From Porphyromonadaceae bacterium W3.11 (GTDB taxonomy: Bacteria; Bacteroidota; Bacteroidia; Bacteroidales; Porphyromonadaceae), in the NCBI GenBank assembly GCA_030434245.1, contig JAUISX010000003.1, forward strand, positions 326,001 through 390,000: a stretch of 64,000 nt of DNA, read 5' to 3'. The notes under the pieces were generated by a model. The model did not search any database. It was given only the letters and a program-made list of their open reading frames with translations, and was not told where the DNA came from. Each line of letters begins with the position of its first letter. Positions within the stretch are counted from its first letter, which is position 1. Both the position numbers and the translations under genes were made by a program. Shown in pieces: positions 9,601 through 19,582 of this stretch.

Positions 9601-9639
9601 GGCAAGGCTGTCGTAGCACCGCGGAGACACCGCCTTGCC
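9601..9639 (-). terminator. stem-loop downstream of the IS256 transposase gene
   Basis: GGCAAGGC (9601-9608) pairs with GCCTTGCC (9632-9639), and the stem extends inward through TGTC/GACA. On the minus strand it is followed by TTAATTCTTTATTGG. It could end transposase transcription or block read-through into the element. Confidence 0.5.
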
Positions 9640-9693
9640 GTATTCTTTTAGGTTGATATCTTTGTGTTGGAAAATAAAGCACATTGTTGTTAT

Positions 9694-10851
9694 TTACTTT
9701 TCATTGTTCTTCCTAAGTCCAAGAGTTAGATCTCCTATTCTTTTCTTCAGATAGTTTGCATTGATTGCAATACTACCTATCAAGTGTAGAGCGGATTCTA
9801 CGCTAGGTAATGCACATTTATATCGAGCCCCTTTCTTTACCTGTCTATTGAAGCGTTCTATCCAGTTAGTACTATGAATGTACTTGCGAACACTGACGTC
9901 GTATTTTAGGTATGTGAAGTAATACTCTATCCTCTGACCGTTAGCTATTTTTGTGAGAAAAGGATAGCTCTTACGCCATCTGAACGCAAAGTTTTTAAAG
10001 CTCTCTAGGCCATCTAAAGGTGAGCTTCTTGAGCCGTCTTTACTAAAGACCTCCTGTAGATCACTTGCGATGGCTGACTTATCTCGAGGGCGTATCTTTC
10101 GAGTTATTTCTCGCTGTAGATGCACCGTGCAGAGCTGGACTTCCACTTCTGTAAAGTGCTCACGTGCAACCTCTTCAATGTTATTCAACCCGTCTGAAAT
10201 GATTAGTCCTACCTCTTCGAGTCCTCGGCTTTTTAGATCCTCAAAAAACTCGCCCCAGATGCCGCTTCCCTCTGTTGGATTATTATAGACACCCACGATG
10301 TCTCGACGTCCTTCGCTATCTAAACTCATCACTACAAAAAATGCCTCCTTGCTCACACTTTCTCCTCTCCGTACAGGAAGATATGTAGCATCGATAACAA
10401 GTGCCTCTAAAGTCCTCGGTAGACGTCTTTGACGCCACTCTTCTACTGCTTCTTGGGTCGATAAGGAGAGACGATTGATTTGACTCGTACTATAACGTTT
10501 ACCATACAAACGCTCGAATACTCCAGAGATATCCTCCATCGTATTACCGCAGCTATATAGATAACCTGCTAGTTCTCCCATCTCTTTCTCTTGATCTTTG
10601 AGAACGCCTAAAATCAAGGGCATGAAGCCCTGCTGTCGAGTTCGGGGTACTCGTAATTCTAGCATATTACCACTCGCAAAGATGCGACGGGAGCGGTATC
10701 CATTGCTCACATCGCCACTATCTTCTTTATACAGTTCCCTCTCCCCTTGCATCGCTATTTCGATGATTAACTCCATTAAACGGCCAACTCCATTTGGCTC
10801 TGTCATCAAGTTTGATAGAATTTCATTAAATTGCATTTGTGTAAGTCTCAT
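9694..10851 (-). CDS. IS256-family (mutator-type) transposase
   Basis: The 385-residue protein is a full-length DDE transposase of the Transposase_mut family. The acidic residues fall in ALVIDATYLPV (first Asp), GLIISDGLNNIEEV (second Asp) and STNWIERFNRQVKKG (Glu), and CTVHLQREITRKI is the family-specific C-x2-H region between them. The N-terminal part (MRLTQMQFNEILSN, then GERELYKED and NGYRSRRI) fits the DNA-binding region. The frame is uninterrupted. The ATG at 10851 follows the right-hand inverted repeat by about 50 nt. Confidence 0.95.
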   Translation of the reverse strand: MRLTQMQFNEILSNLMTEPNGVGRLMELIIEIAMQGERELYKEDSGDVSNGYRSRRIFASGNMLELRVPRTRQQGFMPLILGVLKDQEKEMGELAGYLYSCGNTMEDISGVFERLYGKRYSTSQINRLSLSTQEAVEEWRQRRLPRTLEALVIDATYLPVRRGESVSKEAFFVVMSLDSEGRRDIVGVYNNPTEGSGIWGEFFEDLKSRGLEEVGLIISDGLNNIEEVAREHFTEVEVQLCTVHLQREITRKIRPRDKSAIASDLQEVFSKDGSRSSPLDGLESFKNFAFRWRKSYPFLTKIANGQRIEYYFTYLKYDVSVRKYIHSTNWIERFNRQVKKGARYKCALPSVESALHLIGSIAINANYLKKRIGDLTLGLRKNNEK

Positions 10852-10927
10852 CTTCTTGTTTATCTTTTGTTTTTAACTTTTCAAAGATAACATTCTTGGG
10901 ACTTACACACTTTTTGGGGACAGTATC

Positions 10928-10935
10928 TTCCGACC
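10928..10935. repeat. target site duplication, right copy (TTCCGACC)
   Basis: This is an exact match to 9483-9490 at the other end of the IS256-family element. Confidence 0.85.
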
Positions 10936-11005
10936 TTTACTCTTTAGGCACACAAACAAAGACGGGGAGACTTCAGACTTCTTAGAATGGCTTCATGAGA
11001 ATAAC

Positions 11006-11041
11006 AAAAGAAGCCACCGCAAATATGCGATGGCTTCTTTT
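11006..11041 (-). terminator. terminator of the GAPDH gene
   Basis: AAAAGAAGCCACCGCA (11006-11021) pairs with TGCGATGGCTTCTTTT (11026-11041) with one mismatch. On the minus strand the stem ends in TTTTGTTATT. It lies 30 nt after the GAPDH stop codon. Confidence 0.85.
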
Positions 11042-11071
11042 ATAAATATTATTAGACTTCTATCTATCTAA

Positions 11072-12115
<1,044 letters not shown>

Positions 12116-12182
12116 TTATTATCTAAGTTCCTTGTCTTTCACAAGTGTTGACAGCTGATTCTTATGAATCAAAAACTGTATT

Positions 12183-12257
12183 TGTGAGAAGCATAGTCTC
12201 ACGATCCAACCACTAGCAAATTTACTGATTATTATTCAGTATTCCGAAGCGTTGGAT
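12183..12257. repeat. cluster of hairpins between GAPDH and the downstream end of the YtxH/holin cluster
   Basis: GTGAGA-N7-TCTCAC (12184-12202) is followed by an outer ATCCAAC/GTTGGAT pair (12203-12209, 12251-12257) enclosing TACTGA/TCAGTA. It may terminate the 12284 gene, but the T-run is weak, so the role is uncertain. Confidence 0.35.
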
Positions 12258-12283
12258 GGATATTTATTTATCAGAGGATCGTA

Positions 12284-12733
12284 TTATCTTCTGCGTTTTC
12301 GCTTTAGACCAAAAAGATTCCTAAGGGTGAATCGGATCAGTTTGCCTGCTCCTCGAAAGCTATAACTAAGTAGCTTCCTCTCACCAATAGTATAAAGCAT
12401 CGGTATCAGGACGGACCCCATTCTTGAAAAGCGGCTAAGAACGCCATCGGACAGCAGAAGCCCAGAAGATCTCTGAGATCTCTTCTGCTTATAGGCAGTA
12501 TTCTTGATACTATCTCCTCCGAGGATCTTATTTGCGACCTTTCCTAAGAATGAATTTTTCTCTGAGACATTTACGACAATCTCATCAGTAATCATGTCCT
12601 TACCATTCTCTTGAAGAAATTCTTTTTTTCTCTTCAGCTGTCGGATACTATCGTCTGCTTTCTGCTCTAATAGTCGCTCCCTTTCTAGAAGCCTCTGTTT
12701 ATATTTTGGGACTTGTAAAGTATTACTATTCAT
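12284..12733 (-). CDS. conserved hypothetical basic protein in an envelope cluster
   Basis: I do not recognise this 149-residue protein. Residues 8-45 are highly charged and probably helical (KYKQRLLERERLLEQKADDS). The middle is polar, a weakly hydrophobic stretch (VLIPMLYTIGERKLLSY) lies near residue 110, and the end is strongly basic (LFGLKRKRRR). There is no signal peptide. It starts 6 nt after the holin-like gene, so the two are almost surely cotranslated. The basic C-terminus suggests contact with nucleic acid or the inner membrane surface, but this is inference. Confidence 0.7.
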   Translation of the reverse strand: MNSNTLQVPKYKQRLLERERLLEQKADDSIRQLKRKKEFLQENGKDMITDEIVVNVSEKNSFLGKVANKILGGDSIKNTAYKQKRSQRSSGLLLSDGVLSRFSRMGSVLIPMLYTIGERKLLSYSFRGAGKLIRFTLRNLFGLKRKRRR

Positions 12734-12739
12734 AAATCC

Positions 12740-13240
12740 TTATTCGTTTACCTGATTTGTGATATTTTCCCTGATTTTAGCGTAACTTTCTTCGTAGCAT
12801 CGAGTCTCATCATAAGTTTGAGACATAGCCCTCTTAATTATACGCTCTTTCTCCTGAGCTTCAAGCTGATCTATGACTTCGTTGATAACTTTGCTTCTAA
12901 GACTCTCAGTAAATTTCTTCTTAAGAAGAAGCATTATACCTACGACTATAAGTAACACACCTAGCATACATAAGAACCCAAAAAGGAGAGCCTTTATAGT
13001 TTCAAAGACTACTGCGCTCTTAATGAACAATAGTGAAAAAGCAAAACCACCAGTCACAGAAAATACTATGACGAATAGCTTTAGAATCAAAAAAAGAAAA
13101 AAATTGTATAATCCTCCTGCCGCAGCTGATGACCCTTTATCTGCCAACTTCAGCTGGAGTAGTTCCAGCTTCGCTTCTGTCAAATTTCGGACATCTGTTA
13201 CTGCTCCTTGGAGTAAAGATATTATTGTATGGTTAGGCAT
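12740..13240 (-). CDS. phage-holin-like (Holin-X/YqjE-type) inner membrane protein
   Basis: The 166-residue protein has an N-terminal amphipathic stretch (residues 1-45), two closely spaced transmembrane helices (about 46-75 and 82-107), a short basic loop, and a charged C-terminal helix. This is the layout of the 'putative Actinobacterial Holin-X/holin superfamily III' proteins (YqjE-like), which are not phage lysis proteins but stress-related membrane proteins often encoded beside YtxH/YqjD-type genes. Here it lies between a YtxH gene and a basic hypothetical gene, the typical context. Confidence 0.75.
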   Translation of the reverse strand: MPNHTIISLLQGAVTDVRNLTEAKLELLQLKLADKGSSAAAGGLYNFFLFLILKLFVIVFSVTGGFAFSLLFIKSAVVFETIKALLFGFLCMLGVLLIVVGIMLLLKKKFTESLRSKVINEVIDQLEAQEKERIIKRAMSQTYDETRCYEESYAKIRENITNQVNE

Positions 13241-13266
13241 AATGGTTGTTCATATTAAGATATAAG

Positions 13267-13310
13267 AAAACCCATGCAACCGCCCATGATTAAATGGCAG
13301 GCATGGGTTC
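13267..13310 (-). terminator. hairpin after the YtxH gene
   Basis: AAAACCCATGC (13267-13277) pairs with GCATGGGTTC (13300-13309). On the minus strand it ends in TTTTCTTAT. It lies 90 nt after the YtxH stop and 27 nt before the holin-like start, so it may limit read-through between the two genes. Confidence 0.65.
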
Positions 13311-13400
13311 CCATTTGCTATGAGCAGAATTTAAGTTTATATTCACTATTCTCAATTCTACTTATTCTGTCATCTGAATTATTTATCCAAAAAAGATGGA

Positions 13401-13799
13401 TTATTTTGATTTCTTCGCTAATTTTTCAGCCTCTTCGCGAGCTTCGGCCTTCAATTCTGACAATTCCTCCTCGGTTAGTTCGATGATCTCTTCAGCACTT
13501 TCTTTTGACTTCTTACCAAAAGTCTTAGCACTAGAAACAACATCATCATATATCTGACCAGCATCATCCTTGACATCAGCCATATAACGTGACAGATCTC
13601 TCTTTGCTTTACGAGCACGGATCTTACCTTCATAGTAAGCATCCTTAAAGTCATCACGCACTCTTCCGGTGCGGTCATTTACGTCATCAACAAACTCGTT
13701 TCTTTTCTGAGCATCTGAAAAGTAAGCCATAGCAGCACCTATAGCAGCACCTATAGCAACTCCAACTAATACCTTAACGCCATCATTATTTCTATTCAT
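13401..13799 (-). CDS. YtxH-domain protein
   Basis: The 132-residue protein has one glycine/alanine-rich transmembrane segment (VLVGVAIGAAIGAAMAYF, about residues 9-28) followed by a long charged helical tail rich in Lys, Asp and Glu. This is the YtxH family, found in many bacteria and often stress-induced; the molecular function is not established. It heads the cluster with the holin-like and basic proteins and has its own downstream hairpin. The small size and abundant charged heptads suggest self-association along the membrane (inference). Confidence 0.85.
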   Translation of the reverse strand: MNRNNDGVKVLVGVAIGAAIGAAMAYFSDAQKRNEFVDDVNDRTGRVRDDFKDAYYEGKIRARKAKRDLSRYMADVKDDAGQIYDDVVSSAKTFGKKSKESAEEIIELTEEELSELKAEAREEAEKLAKKSK

Positions 13800-13884
13800 A
13801 ACAATTGTTTTTTTCTGGTTAAAAAATAAGACTTAAGCCATTTTCTATGACTCCTTGTTCACAAATATACCTTTTTATATTCTA

Positions 13885-14550
13885 TTATAAAAGATGTAGA
13901 TTGTAAAAATAGTTAATGGTCTTTTCTTTGATAACCTCTTCTGAGACACCTTTTTGATTCGCTACTTGACGATACAGAGACCTCAGGTCTGCAGTACTTT
14001 CATCTGTCTCAATAAAGAATGATTCGGGAAGTTCTGAGGTATGTTCTATTAAAGTTGGATGAATACTCAGATGAATACCAGCATTAAGTAATTGACTAGC
14101 TAACTGGGGCTTACCTCTAAACCCATGGACGACCCAGGGTATAGATCTATGATCTTTTTGTTTTTTTAGTAATACATGCCAATATGATACAATATGAAGT
14201 ATCAAAGGCAAGCCAAGCTCTTCAGCGACTGAGATCTGGATCTCCATTAATAAGTCTTGTAAATCCTCTGACAGTGAGCTCCTATTATCCCACCCACATT
14301 CACCTATAGCAATGACTGGCTTAGGAGCATCAGCGATAGCATTCTTCAGAGTCTGCTTGACCTTATCAGTCGGTTCAGCCATTAGCGCTTTAGACTCAAG
14401 ACTCATTGGATGAAGTCCAATTGTAAGATAATCTGCTCGTACATGTGGCGTCTCCCCAAGCTGTAGAGACTGAACAACAATGACCTCTGCGTCATTCACA
14501 TACTTTTCACATCCATTCTTGTGGGTATGATAGTCGAGCCACTTTTTCAT
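13885..14550 (-). CDS. TatD-family metal-dependent hydrolase (short paralogue)
   Basis: At 221 residues it is shorter than canonical TatD (about 260). Metal-binding motifs are visible: DYHTH at the N-terminus, IGECGWD with the glutamate ligand, LILHIVSYW, VVHGFRGK and FIETDES near the C-terminus. A DNase or phosphoesterase activity is inferred from the family. A full-length TatD is encoded separately at 24328-25119. The gene follows yidD by 11 nt, a neighbourhood common in Bacteroidales. The second HxH-type helix looks divergent, so the substrate may differ from that of TatD. Confidence 0.85.
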   Translation of the reverse strand: MKKWLDYHTHKNGCEKYVNDAEVIVVQSLQLGETPHVRADYLTIGLHPMSLESKALMAEPTDKVKQTLKNAIADAPKPVIAIGECGWDNRSSLSEDLQDLLMEIQISVAEELGLPLILHIVSYWHVLLKKQKDHRSIPWVVHGFRGKPQLASQLLNAGIHLSIHPTLIEHTSELPESFFIETDESTADLRSLYRQVANQKGVSEEVIKEKTINYFYNLHLL

Positions 14551-14561
14551 AGTAAAGCCTT

Positions 14562-14813
14562 TCAGGGGACTGGATCATATCCACTACCGCCCCAGGGATT
14601 ACATCTAAGGATACGCCAGATAGTCAATGCCAAGCCCTTAAATGGGCCATGCTTCTTAATGGCTTCCATCCCGTACTGACTACATGTCGGAGTAAACCGA
14701 CATGATGAAGGAAGCATCGGGGAGATAAACCTTCTATAAAATCGAATAGGAAGCAGCAGAAGCCAAATTAACAGACTTCGAATAGCCTTAATAATATCTT
14801 TTAAAAACTTCAT
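14562..14813 (-). CDS. yidD: membrane protein insertion efficiency factor YidD
   Basis: This 83-residue protein has an amphipathic N-terminus ([19 protein letters not shown]) and the family signature [19 protein letters not shown] followed by [17 protein letters not shown]. YidD associates with the inner membrane and assists YidC-dependent insertion. Its start overlaps the rnpA stop by 4 nt, implying translational coupling, and the rnpA-yidD pairing is widely conserved. Confidence 0.95.
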   Translation of the reverse strand: MKFLKDIIKAIRSLLIWLLLLPIRFYRRFISPMLPSSCRFTPTCSQYGMEAIKKHGPFKGLALTIWRILRCNPWGGSGYDPVP

Positions 14814-15229
14814 GACAGCCCCTCTAGTTCCTCTTTATTATCTATTGATTGTATCAGTATATCCAGAGCCTTAATCGTAGCATTCTGGACCTTTTCATAC
14901 CGCTTCAATCCGTCAGAGAGGTATATAAATCCCACAAGCAAAGTCTGCTTCTGATCTTGGCATTCAAGTTCCTCCTTCAGCTTGTGATTATTCAGTCTAT
15001 AGGCCTCTCTAGTGAGTCGCTTCATCCGATTCCTATCGACTGCATGCTTTAGCTTCTTTTTGGGGATTGACACCAATATTTTGAGCGGTATACCTTCTTG
15101 GTATGGCACCCAAGTATAGAGGACCCTAAATGGATAGCAAACAAAACTCTTCCGTGAAGCGAATAATAATCGCAATTCATCTCGAAGATAGAGCCGTTCC
15201 TTTTTGGGCAGACTATTATTCTTAGGCAT
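14810..15229 (-). CDS. rnpA: ribonuclease P protein component
   Basis: This is the protein subunit of RNase P, which with the catalytic RNA matures tRNA 5' ends. The 139 residues contain the RNR-type motif in [17 protein letters not shown] and the preceding [12 protein letters not shown] strand. The start overlaps hemD by 8 nt and the stop overlaps yidD by 4 nt, so the three genes form a tightly packed operon. No rnpB RNA was seen in the window. Confidence 0.94.
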   Translation of the reverse strand: MPKNNSLPKKERLYLRDELRLLFASRKSFVCYPFRVLYTWVPYQEGIPLKILVSIPKKKLKHAVDRNRMKRLTREAYRLNNHKLKEELECQDQKQTLLVGFIYLSDGLKRYEKVQNATIKALDILIQSIDNKEELEGLS

Positions 15230-15989
15230 GCTTATCTACACCATGTGTGGATAGATAGTGACTGAGAGCTCCTGTTATGCTTTGAAATTCCTTATTTGGA
15301 ACAGCTAGATCTACCTTTAGTCCCCTCTCCTCTAACTGTCTTAATGTACCCTCTCCAAGACATCCTATAACCTGATTGCCTTGCTTATAATTAGGAACAT
15401 TCTCCAAAAGAGAATTAACACCATTCGGACTAAAAAAGAGAATCATATCATAGGATTCAATTTCTCCATCAGCGAATTCGGAGTTAATAACCTTACTGAG
15501 AATCCCCTGTGTGTAGGCAATATCTTTTTCATCCATCACTTGGAGGAGGTCATCCTTATAACCTTCAGTAGAAGGAACAAAAAATATTTCTTTGTTATGT
15601 TTCTTTACCAAAGAAGGAAGATCCGAAGTGTTAGAACTCTTTTCTGGAAAAAAGATTTTCCTTTTACGAACGGTTATGAATTTTTGTAAATACAGACTGA
15701 TAAATTCTGACGAGCAGAAGTATTTAAAATCATCTGGCAGTTCAACCCTTAGCTCCTTGAGGATAGCAAAGAAGTGGTCCGCCATTGTCCGAGAGTTCAG
15801 TATAACTGCAGTATGCTCCAGGATATCAATCTTTTGGTCTCTAAAAAAGCGAGTTGAGACAGGCTCTATCTTGAAAAATGGTTTGAAGTCAATTTCGACG
15901 CCGTACTCCTTAATCATTTCAAAATAAGGAGACTTAGGATTTGTTGGCTTAGGCTGCGAAACTAGGACGCGCGATATCGTTCTGGACAT
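15222..15989 (-). CDS. hemD: uroporphyrinogen-III synthase
   Basis: The enzyme closes and isomerises hydroxymethylbilane to uroporphyrinogen III in tetrapyrrole synthesis. The 255 residues show the two-lobed HemD pattern: an N-terminal VLVSQPKP strand, TAVILNSRTMADHFF in the middle, and ILFFSPNGVNSLLENVP followed by CLGEGTLRQLEERGLKVDL near the end. HemD sequences are very divergent, but this form and its place between DUF4271 and rnpA are characteristic of Bacteroidales. It is likely cotranscribed with the DUF4271 gene 35 nt upstream. Confidence 0.88.
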   Translation of the reverse strand: MSRTISRVLVSQPKPTNPKSPYFEMIKEYGVEIDFKPFFKIEPVSTRFFRDQKIDILEHTAVILNSRTMADHFFAILKELRVELPDDFKYFCSSEFISLYLQKFITVRKRKIFFPEKSSNTSDLPSLVKKHNKEIFFVPSTEGYKDDLLQVMDEKDIAYTQGILSKVINSEFADGEIESYDMILFFSPNGVNSLLENVPNYKQGNQVIGCLGEGTLRQLEERGLKVDLAVPNKEFQSITGALSHYLSTHGVDKHA

Positions 15990-16024
15990 TTTTATTGTCT
16001 ATTGTACTGTTACCTAAAATCATA

Positions 16025-16642
16025 TTACACCCCCCAAAAAACAAAAAGCAGAGGGAATATTTCACAGGTGCAAAGATACAAAATAATATGCAAAGGATAT
16101 CCGCGAAGATATGGGAAAATCATTAAACTTTGGACAAGAATAACAATCCTGTATGCTAAATATGAAACACCAGCTATCGATAACGCTATCCAATGAGTCT
16201 TAGGACCTAGCAGTAATAATACGATCGGGATAAAAAGTGAATACCCAAAGTAACTCCAATTCTTAAAGTACTCTCTATACCAAACGGCTTTATTCGCCCC
16301 TCTACTAAAAGCAATCCATATCCAAAAATATATAATGAGCCGTGTAAAACAGAGCGTCGTAATTATGTACGTACCATTGATAATATTCTCCCAAAAGACA
16401 GTCGGTTCGACCTTAAGTAACAATACTGATGTTACACTTACCAGGAATATACTTTGGATCGCTGAAAATAAGAGAAAAAGGAGTCCAAATGTATCCTTTT
16501 TATATCGGAGTCTTAAGACGAAAAGAGTGGCTGTCGCAAGTAATAAAAACAGGAGAGTCACGATTAGTCCATCTTGATAAACTGGTGCCTCCGATTTTAA
16601 AATAGGTGCAAAACGTTCTTCAAAAAATGGCCAATTATCCAT
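16025..16642 (-). CDS. DUF4271 integral membrane protein
   Basis: The 205-residue protein has about six hydrophobic segments (first near residues 23-43, then about 52-75, 88-112, 130-148, 150-168 and 188-204). It matches in size and position the DUF4271 family that Bacteroidota encode beside hemD. The function is unknown; conserved linkage suggests a link to haem or membrane biogenesis, but nothing in the sequence proves it. Confidence 0.8.
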   Translation of the reverse strand: MDNWPFFEERFAPILKSEAPVYQDGLIVTLLFLLLATATLFVLRLRYKKDTFGLLFLLFSAIQSIFLVSVTSVLLLKVEPTVFWENIINGTYIITTLCFTRLIIYFWIWIAFSRGANKAVWYREYFKNWSYFGYSLFIPIVLLLLGPKTHWIALSIAGVSYLAYRIVILVQSLMIFPYLRGYPLHIILYLCTCEIFPLLFVFWGV

Positions 16643-16702
16643 CTTTTGCTCTCTCTCCCATTAAAGATTATATATTCAGTCTATTGATAAGTAGTCTCCT
16701 AT

Positions 16703-17155
16703 TCACATGGCTCCTTTTCGCCACATTTCACTAAGATCGTTAGGTAACATAGCCAATGCATTCTCTTCAGCTGCACGCATCTCTTTTTTCTCCTCGTCAG
16801 TCATGTCATTCAAGCCACACAAGTGTAGCACTCCATGTATCAGCACTCTTAATAGCTCTCGCTGAAAGGGCTCATTGTATTCTTTAGCATTACTTTCCAC
16901 CGTCTCGAGTCCGATAACGATATCAGCAAAAAGTAAATCATCTACAGGTGAACCAAAAGTGATAACATCGGTATAGTGATCGTGCCCTAAGTATTTCTTG
17001 TTGACCTCTAGAATACGCTCATCATCACAAAATTGAAACGAGATATCTCCCACTTCAAAGTTGTAAACTTCAGCTACTGAACGAATCCATTCATTTACTT
17101 CTCTTCTTCTAAAGGGTGGTATCTTCACGCCATCCTCATAGTAATTGATTGACAT
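16703..17155 (-). CDS. ybeY: rRNA maturation endoribonuclease YbeY
   Basis: YbeY is a metal-dependent RNase acting in 16S rRNA 3' maturation and ribosome quality control. The 150 residues contain the family motif LIHGVLHLCGLND. The first two zinc-binding histidines are present, but the third position of the usual HGxLHLxGYDH motif is Asp here (LND). I recall a similar replacement in other Bacteroidota, so it is probably not a loss of function. DHYTDVITFG, the conserved central motif, is intact. The gene lies 27 nt after coaD. Confidence 0.93.
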   Translation of the reverse strand: MSINYYEDGVKIPPFRRREVNEWIRSVAEVYNFEVGDISFQFCDDERILEVNKKYLGHDHYTDVITFGSPVDDLLFADIVIGLETVESNAKEYNEPFQRELLRVLIHGVLHLCGLNDMTDEEKKEMRAAEENALAMLPNDLSEMWRKGAM

Positions 17156-17182
17156 AACAACTATCTCTTTTTCTATAATAAC

Positions 17183-17656
17183 TTAAGATTCTTTTTTCGC
17201 ACGTCCCTTCTTAGGAAGGTACTCAGAGTAATCCTCTCCAAAGGTAGCTAATTCTCTGACCAATGAACTACTCACACTGCTAAATTTAGCATCAGAGAAG
17301 AGGAAAATGGTATCAATCCCGTAGTGATTACGATTAACATCCGCTATTGTACGCTCAGCCTCCATATCCGCCACAGTCCGGATACCTCTGATAAGCACAG
17401 CTTCCTTACTGATAGAGATGGCATACTTCGCGACGATTCCATCGTGCTGAACCACCTTTATTTTCTCATCACCTTTATAGAGATCTCTGATACTTTCCAG
17501 CCTCTTTTCGGTAGGCTGGAAGGGAGACTTTCTAAAATTCACACCGATTAGGATATGCACCTCATCGAAAAGTTTCTCTGCTCTCTCTACAATATGTTGG
17601 TGCCCTATGGTGAAGGGATCAAATGTCCCTGCGTATATACCTATCCTCTTCTTCAT
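17183..17656 (-). CDS. coaD: pantetheine-phosphate adenylyltransferase
   Basis: This enzyme adenylylates 4'-phosphopantetheine in the penultimate step of coenzyme A synthesis. The 157 residues start with GIYAGTFDPFTIGHQHIVERA, with the nucleotidyltransferase T/HxGH motif (TIGH). VLIRGIRTVADMEAE and the C-terminal SSSLVRELATFG are typical CoaD blocks. It lies 5 nt after parE and 27 nt before ybeY, so the block parE-coaD-ybeY is probably one transcript. Confidence 0.96.
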   Translation of the reverse strand: MKKRIGIYAGTFDPFTIGHQHIVERAEKLFDEVHILIGVNFRKSPFQPTEKRLESIRDLYKGDEKIKVVQHDGIVAKYAISISKEAVLIRGIRTVADMEAERTIADVNRNHYGIDTIFLFSDAKFSSVSSSLVRELATFGEDYSEYLPKKGRAKKES

Positions 17657-17661
17657 AGATC

Positions 17662-19551
17662 TTAATCCTCTGGCTCCAAATTGCTAACAATGAAGTCCTG
17701 ACGTACAGGGGTATTACTACCCATATAGAACTCTAGCAATTCTTGTACATTATCTTCCTTCTTCATACTTACAGGATCTAATCGTATGTTATCGCCTATG
17801 AATTCCTTGAATTCCTCGGGTCTTATTTCTCCAAGACCCTTAAAGCGTGTCACGGTACATCCTTTGCCCAATTTCTTTATCGCTTCATTACGTTCGGACT
17901 CATCATAACAATATATAGTATTATTATCCTTCTTGTCACGAACCCTAAAAAGAGGCGTCTGTAAGATAAAGACATGATTTTGTCGGACCAGATCAGGGAA
18001 AAATCTAAGGAAAAATGTTATGAGGAGCAAGCGGATGTGCATACCATCCACATCGGCATCGGTAGCAACGATCACTTTTTCATACCTTAGCCCATCCATA
18101 CCATCCTCAATGTTTAGGGCAGCCTGAAGGAGGTTAAACTCTTCATTTTCATAGACCACTTCTTTCTTCCTCCCATAACAATTAAGGGGCTTTCCTCTTA
18201 GAGAAAATACGGCCTGATACTCAGCATCCCTACTCTGAGTAATACTCCCACTAGCGGATAGACCCTCTGTAATAAATATCTGAGTCTCTTTACCTCGTTT
18301 GGACTTAGGGTCATTGAGATGCTGCGAACAATCTCGAAGTTTCTTATTGTGAATAGACGCTTTTTTCACCCTCTCTTTCGCCGCTTTACTGATCCCAGAA
18401 AGAGCTTTTCTTTCTCGCTCATTCTCTTGAATCTTCTTCAGCAAAGCTTCGGATGTCTCAGTATGGATATGAAGGTAATCGTCCAGATTTTCCTTAAGAA
18501 AGTCATTCACAAACTTTTGAATAGAGGTACCTCCCTCTTCAATCTCTCTTGACCCTAGCTTGGTCTTTGTTTGACTCTCAAATAGGGGCTCCTGAATTCG
18601 GATACTAATCGCAGCTGTGATGCCAGAGCGAATGTCATTAAAATCAAAATTCTTACCGAAGAAATCTCGTATTGTACGCCCAATAGCCTCCTTATATGCG
18701 GATAGGTGAGTACCGCCATGAATGGTATTCTGTCCATTTACAAATGAATAATACTCCTCTCCATACTGCGTAGAGTGAGTTATAGCGACCTCAATGTCTT
18801 TCCCTCTAAAGTGAATGATTGGATATAGAGGGTTACTAGTCATGCTCTCTTCAAGAAGATCGAGTAGTCCATTCTTGGAGACAAACTTATGGCCATTCAA
18901 TACCATCTTAAGTCCAGGTTGAAGATATGCATACATTCGTAGCATTTCCTGAACATATTCTATTTGGTAGCGGTAGTTCTTAAATAGTGTATCATCTGGG
19001 AGAAAGTCTACTTCTGTCCCGTCCTTTTCAGTAGTCTCATAGAGTTCACAGTCCTCTATCAACTTTCCTTTTTCAAAAACTACTCGCTTAGCATAGCCAT
19101 CTCTATAGGAGGTTACCACGAGGGTTGTGCTAAGTGCATTTACTGCCTTTAACCCCACTCCGTTTAGCCCCACGACTTTTTTAAAGACCTCATTATCATA
19201 TTTAGCACCGGTATTCATAGTACCGACAGCCTTAACTAGAGAACCTTGTGGAATACCTCGTCCATGGTCACGGATAGTGACATGTCGCATATCTTCATCT
19301 ATATTAATGATGATCTCCGAACCATATCCCATCGTGTACTCATCGATGGAATTGTCGATCACCTCCTTTAGTAGCACATAGATACCATCGTCCTTAGACG
19401 TTCCATCCCCTAGCTTACCTATATACATACCGGGACGCAGCCGGATATGCTCCATCGGATCTAAGGTCGCCACCTTATCATCATTGTAGTTAGCGACCGA
19501 ACCTTCTGGGGTTGTTCCTATTAGCTTATCGTCCTTTTCTTCCACACTCAT
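17662..19551 (-). CDS. parE: DNA topoisomerase IV subunit B
   Basis: This ATPase subunit works with ParC to unlink daughter chromosomes. The GHKL ATP-binding motifs are visible ([41 protein letters not shown]), as are the TOPRIM motifs ([14 protein letters not shown] and [18 protein letters not shown]). At 629 residues it is ParE length, and GyrB of this group is slightly longer with an N-terminus of different sequence. The acetyltransferase gene lies 31 nt upstream and coaD 5 nt downstream. Confidence 0.93.
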   Translation of the reverse strand: MSVEEKDDKLIGTTPEGSVANYNDDKVATLDPMEHIRLRPGMYIGKLGDGTSKDDGIYVLLKEVIDNSIDEYTMGYGSEIIINIDEDMRHVTIRDHGRGIPQGSLVKAVGTMNTGAKYDNEVFKKVVGLNGVGLKAVNALSTTLVVTSYRDGYAKRVVFEKGKLIEDCELYETTEKDGTEVDFLPDDTLFKNYRYQIEYVQEMLRMYAYLQPGLKMVLNGHKFVSKNGLLDLLEESMTSNPLYPIIHFRGKDIEVAITHSTQYGEEYYSFVNGQNTIHGGTHLSAYKEAIGRTIRDFFGKNFDFNDIRSGITAAISIRIQEPLFESQTKTKLGSREIEEGGTSIQKFVNDFLKENLDDYLHIHTETSEALLKKIQENERERKALSGISKAAKERVKKASIHNKKLRDCSQHLNDPKSKRGKETQIFITEGLSASGSITQSRDAEYQAVFSLRGKPLNCYGRKKEVVYENEEFNLLQAALNIEDGMDGLRYEKVIVATDADVDGMHIRLLLITFFLRFFPDLVRQNHVFILQTPLFRVRDKKDNNTIYCYDESERNEAIKKLGKGCTVTRFKGLGEIRPEEFKEFIGDNIRLDPVSMKKEDNVQELLEFYMGSNTPVRQDFIVSNLEPED

Positions 19552-19582
19552 AAGTCTTTAATACCTTCCTTATAGCTATTTT

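Larger units (their letters stand above)
9491..10927 (-). mobile_element. complete IS256-family insertion sequence (about 1437 bp)
   Basis: The ends are imperfect inverted repeats: left GGTAGTGTCCCCAAAAGTGT and right (reverse complement) GATACTGTCCCCAAAAAGTG, both continuing to a shared TGTA. The element is bounded by an 8-bp duplication, contains one intact transposase gene, and has about 200 nt of non-coding DNA between the transposase stop and the left end with a strong stem-loop at 9601-9639. The intact transposase, near-matched ends and exact duplication suggest a fairly recent insertion that may still be mobile. Confidence 0.9.

Noticed and set aside
9463-9684. 73-residue frame inside the IS256 left non-coding end
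   Set aside because: It overlaps the stem-loop and the terminal repeat and has no similarity to known passenger genes.
12740-13240. prophage holin
   Set aside because: No other phage gene is present and the neighbour is a YtxH gene, the usual context for the non-phage family.
15592-15927. 111-residue frame opposite hemD
   Set aside because: It is a shadow of the hemD coding strand with no promoter or domain.
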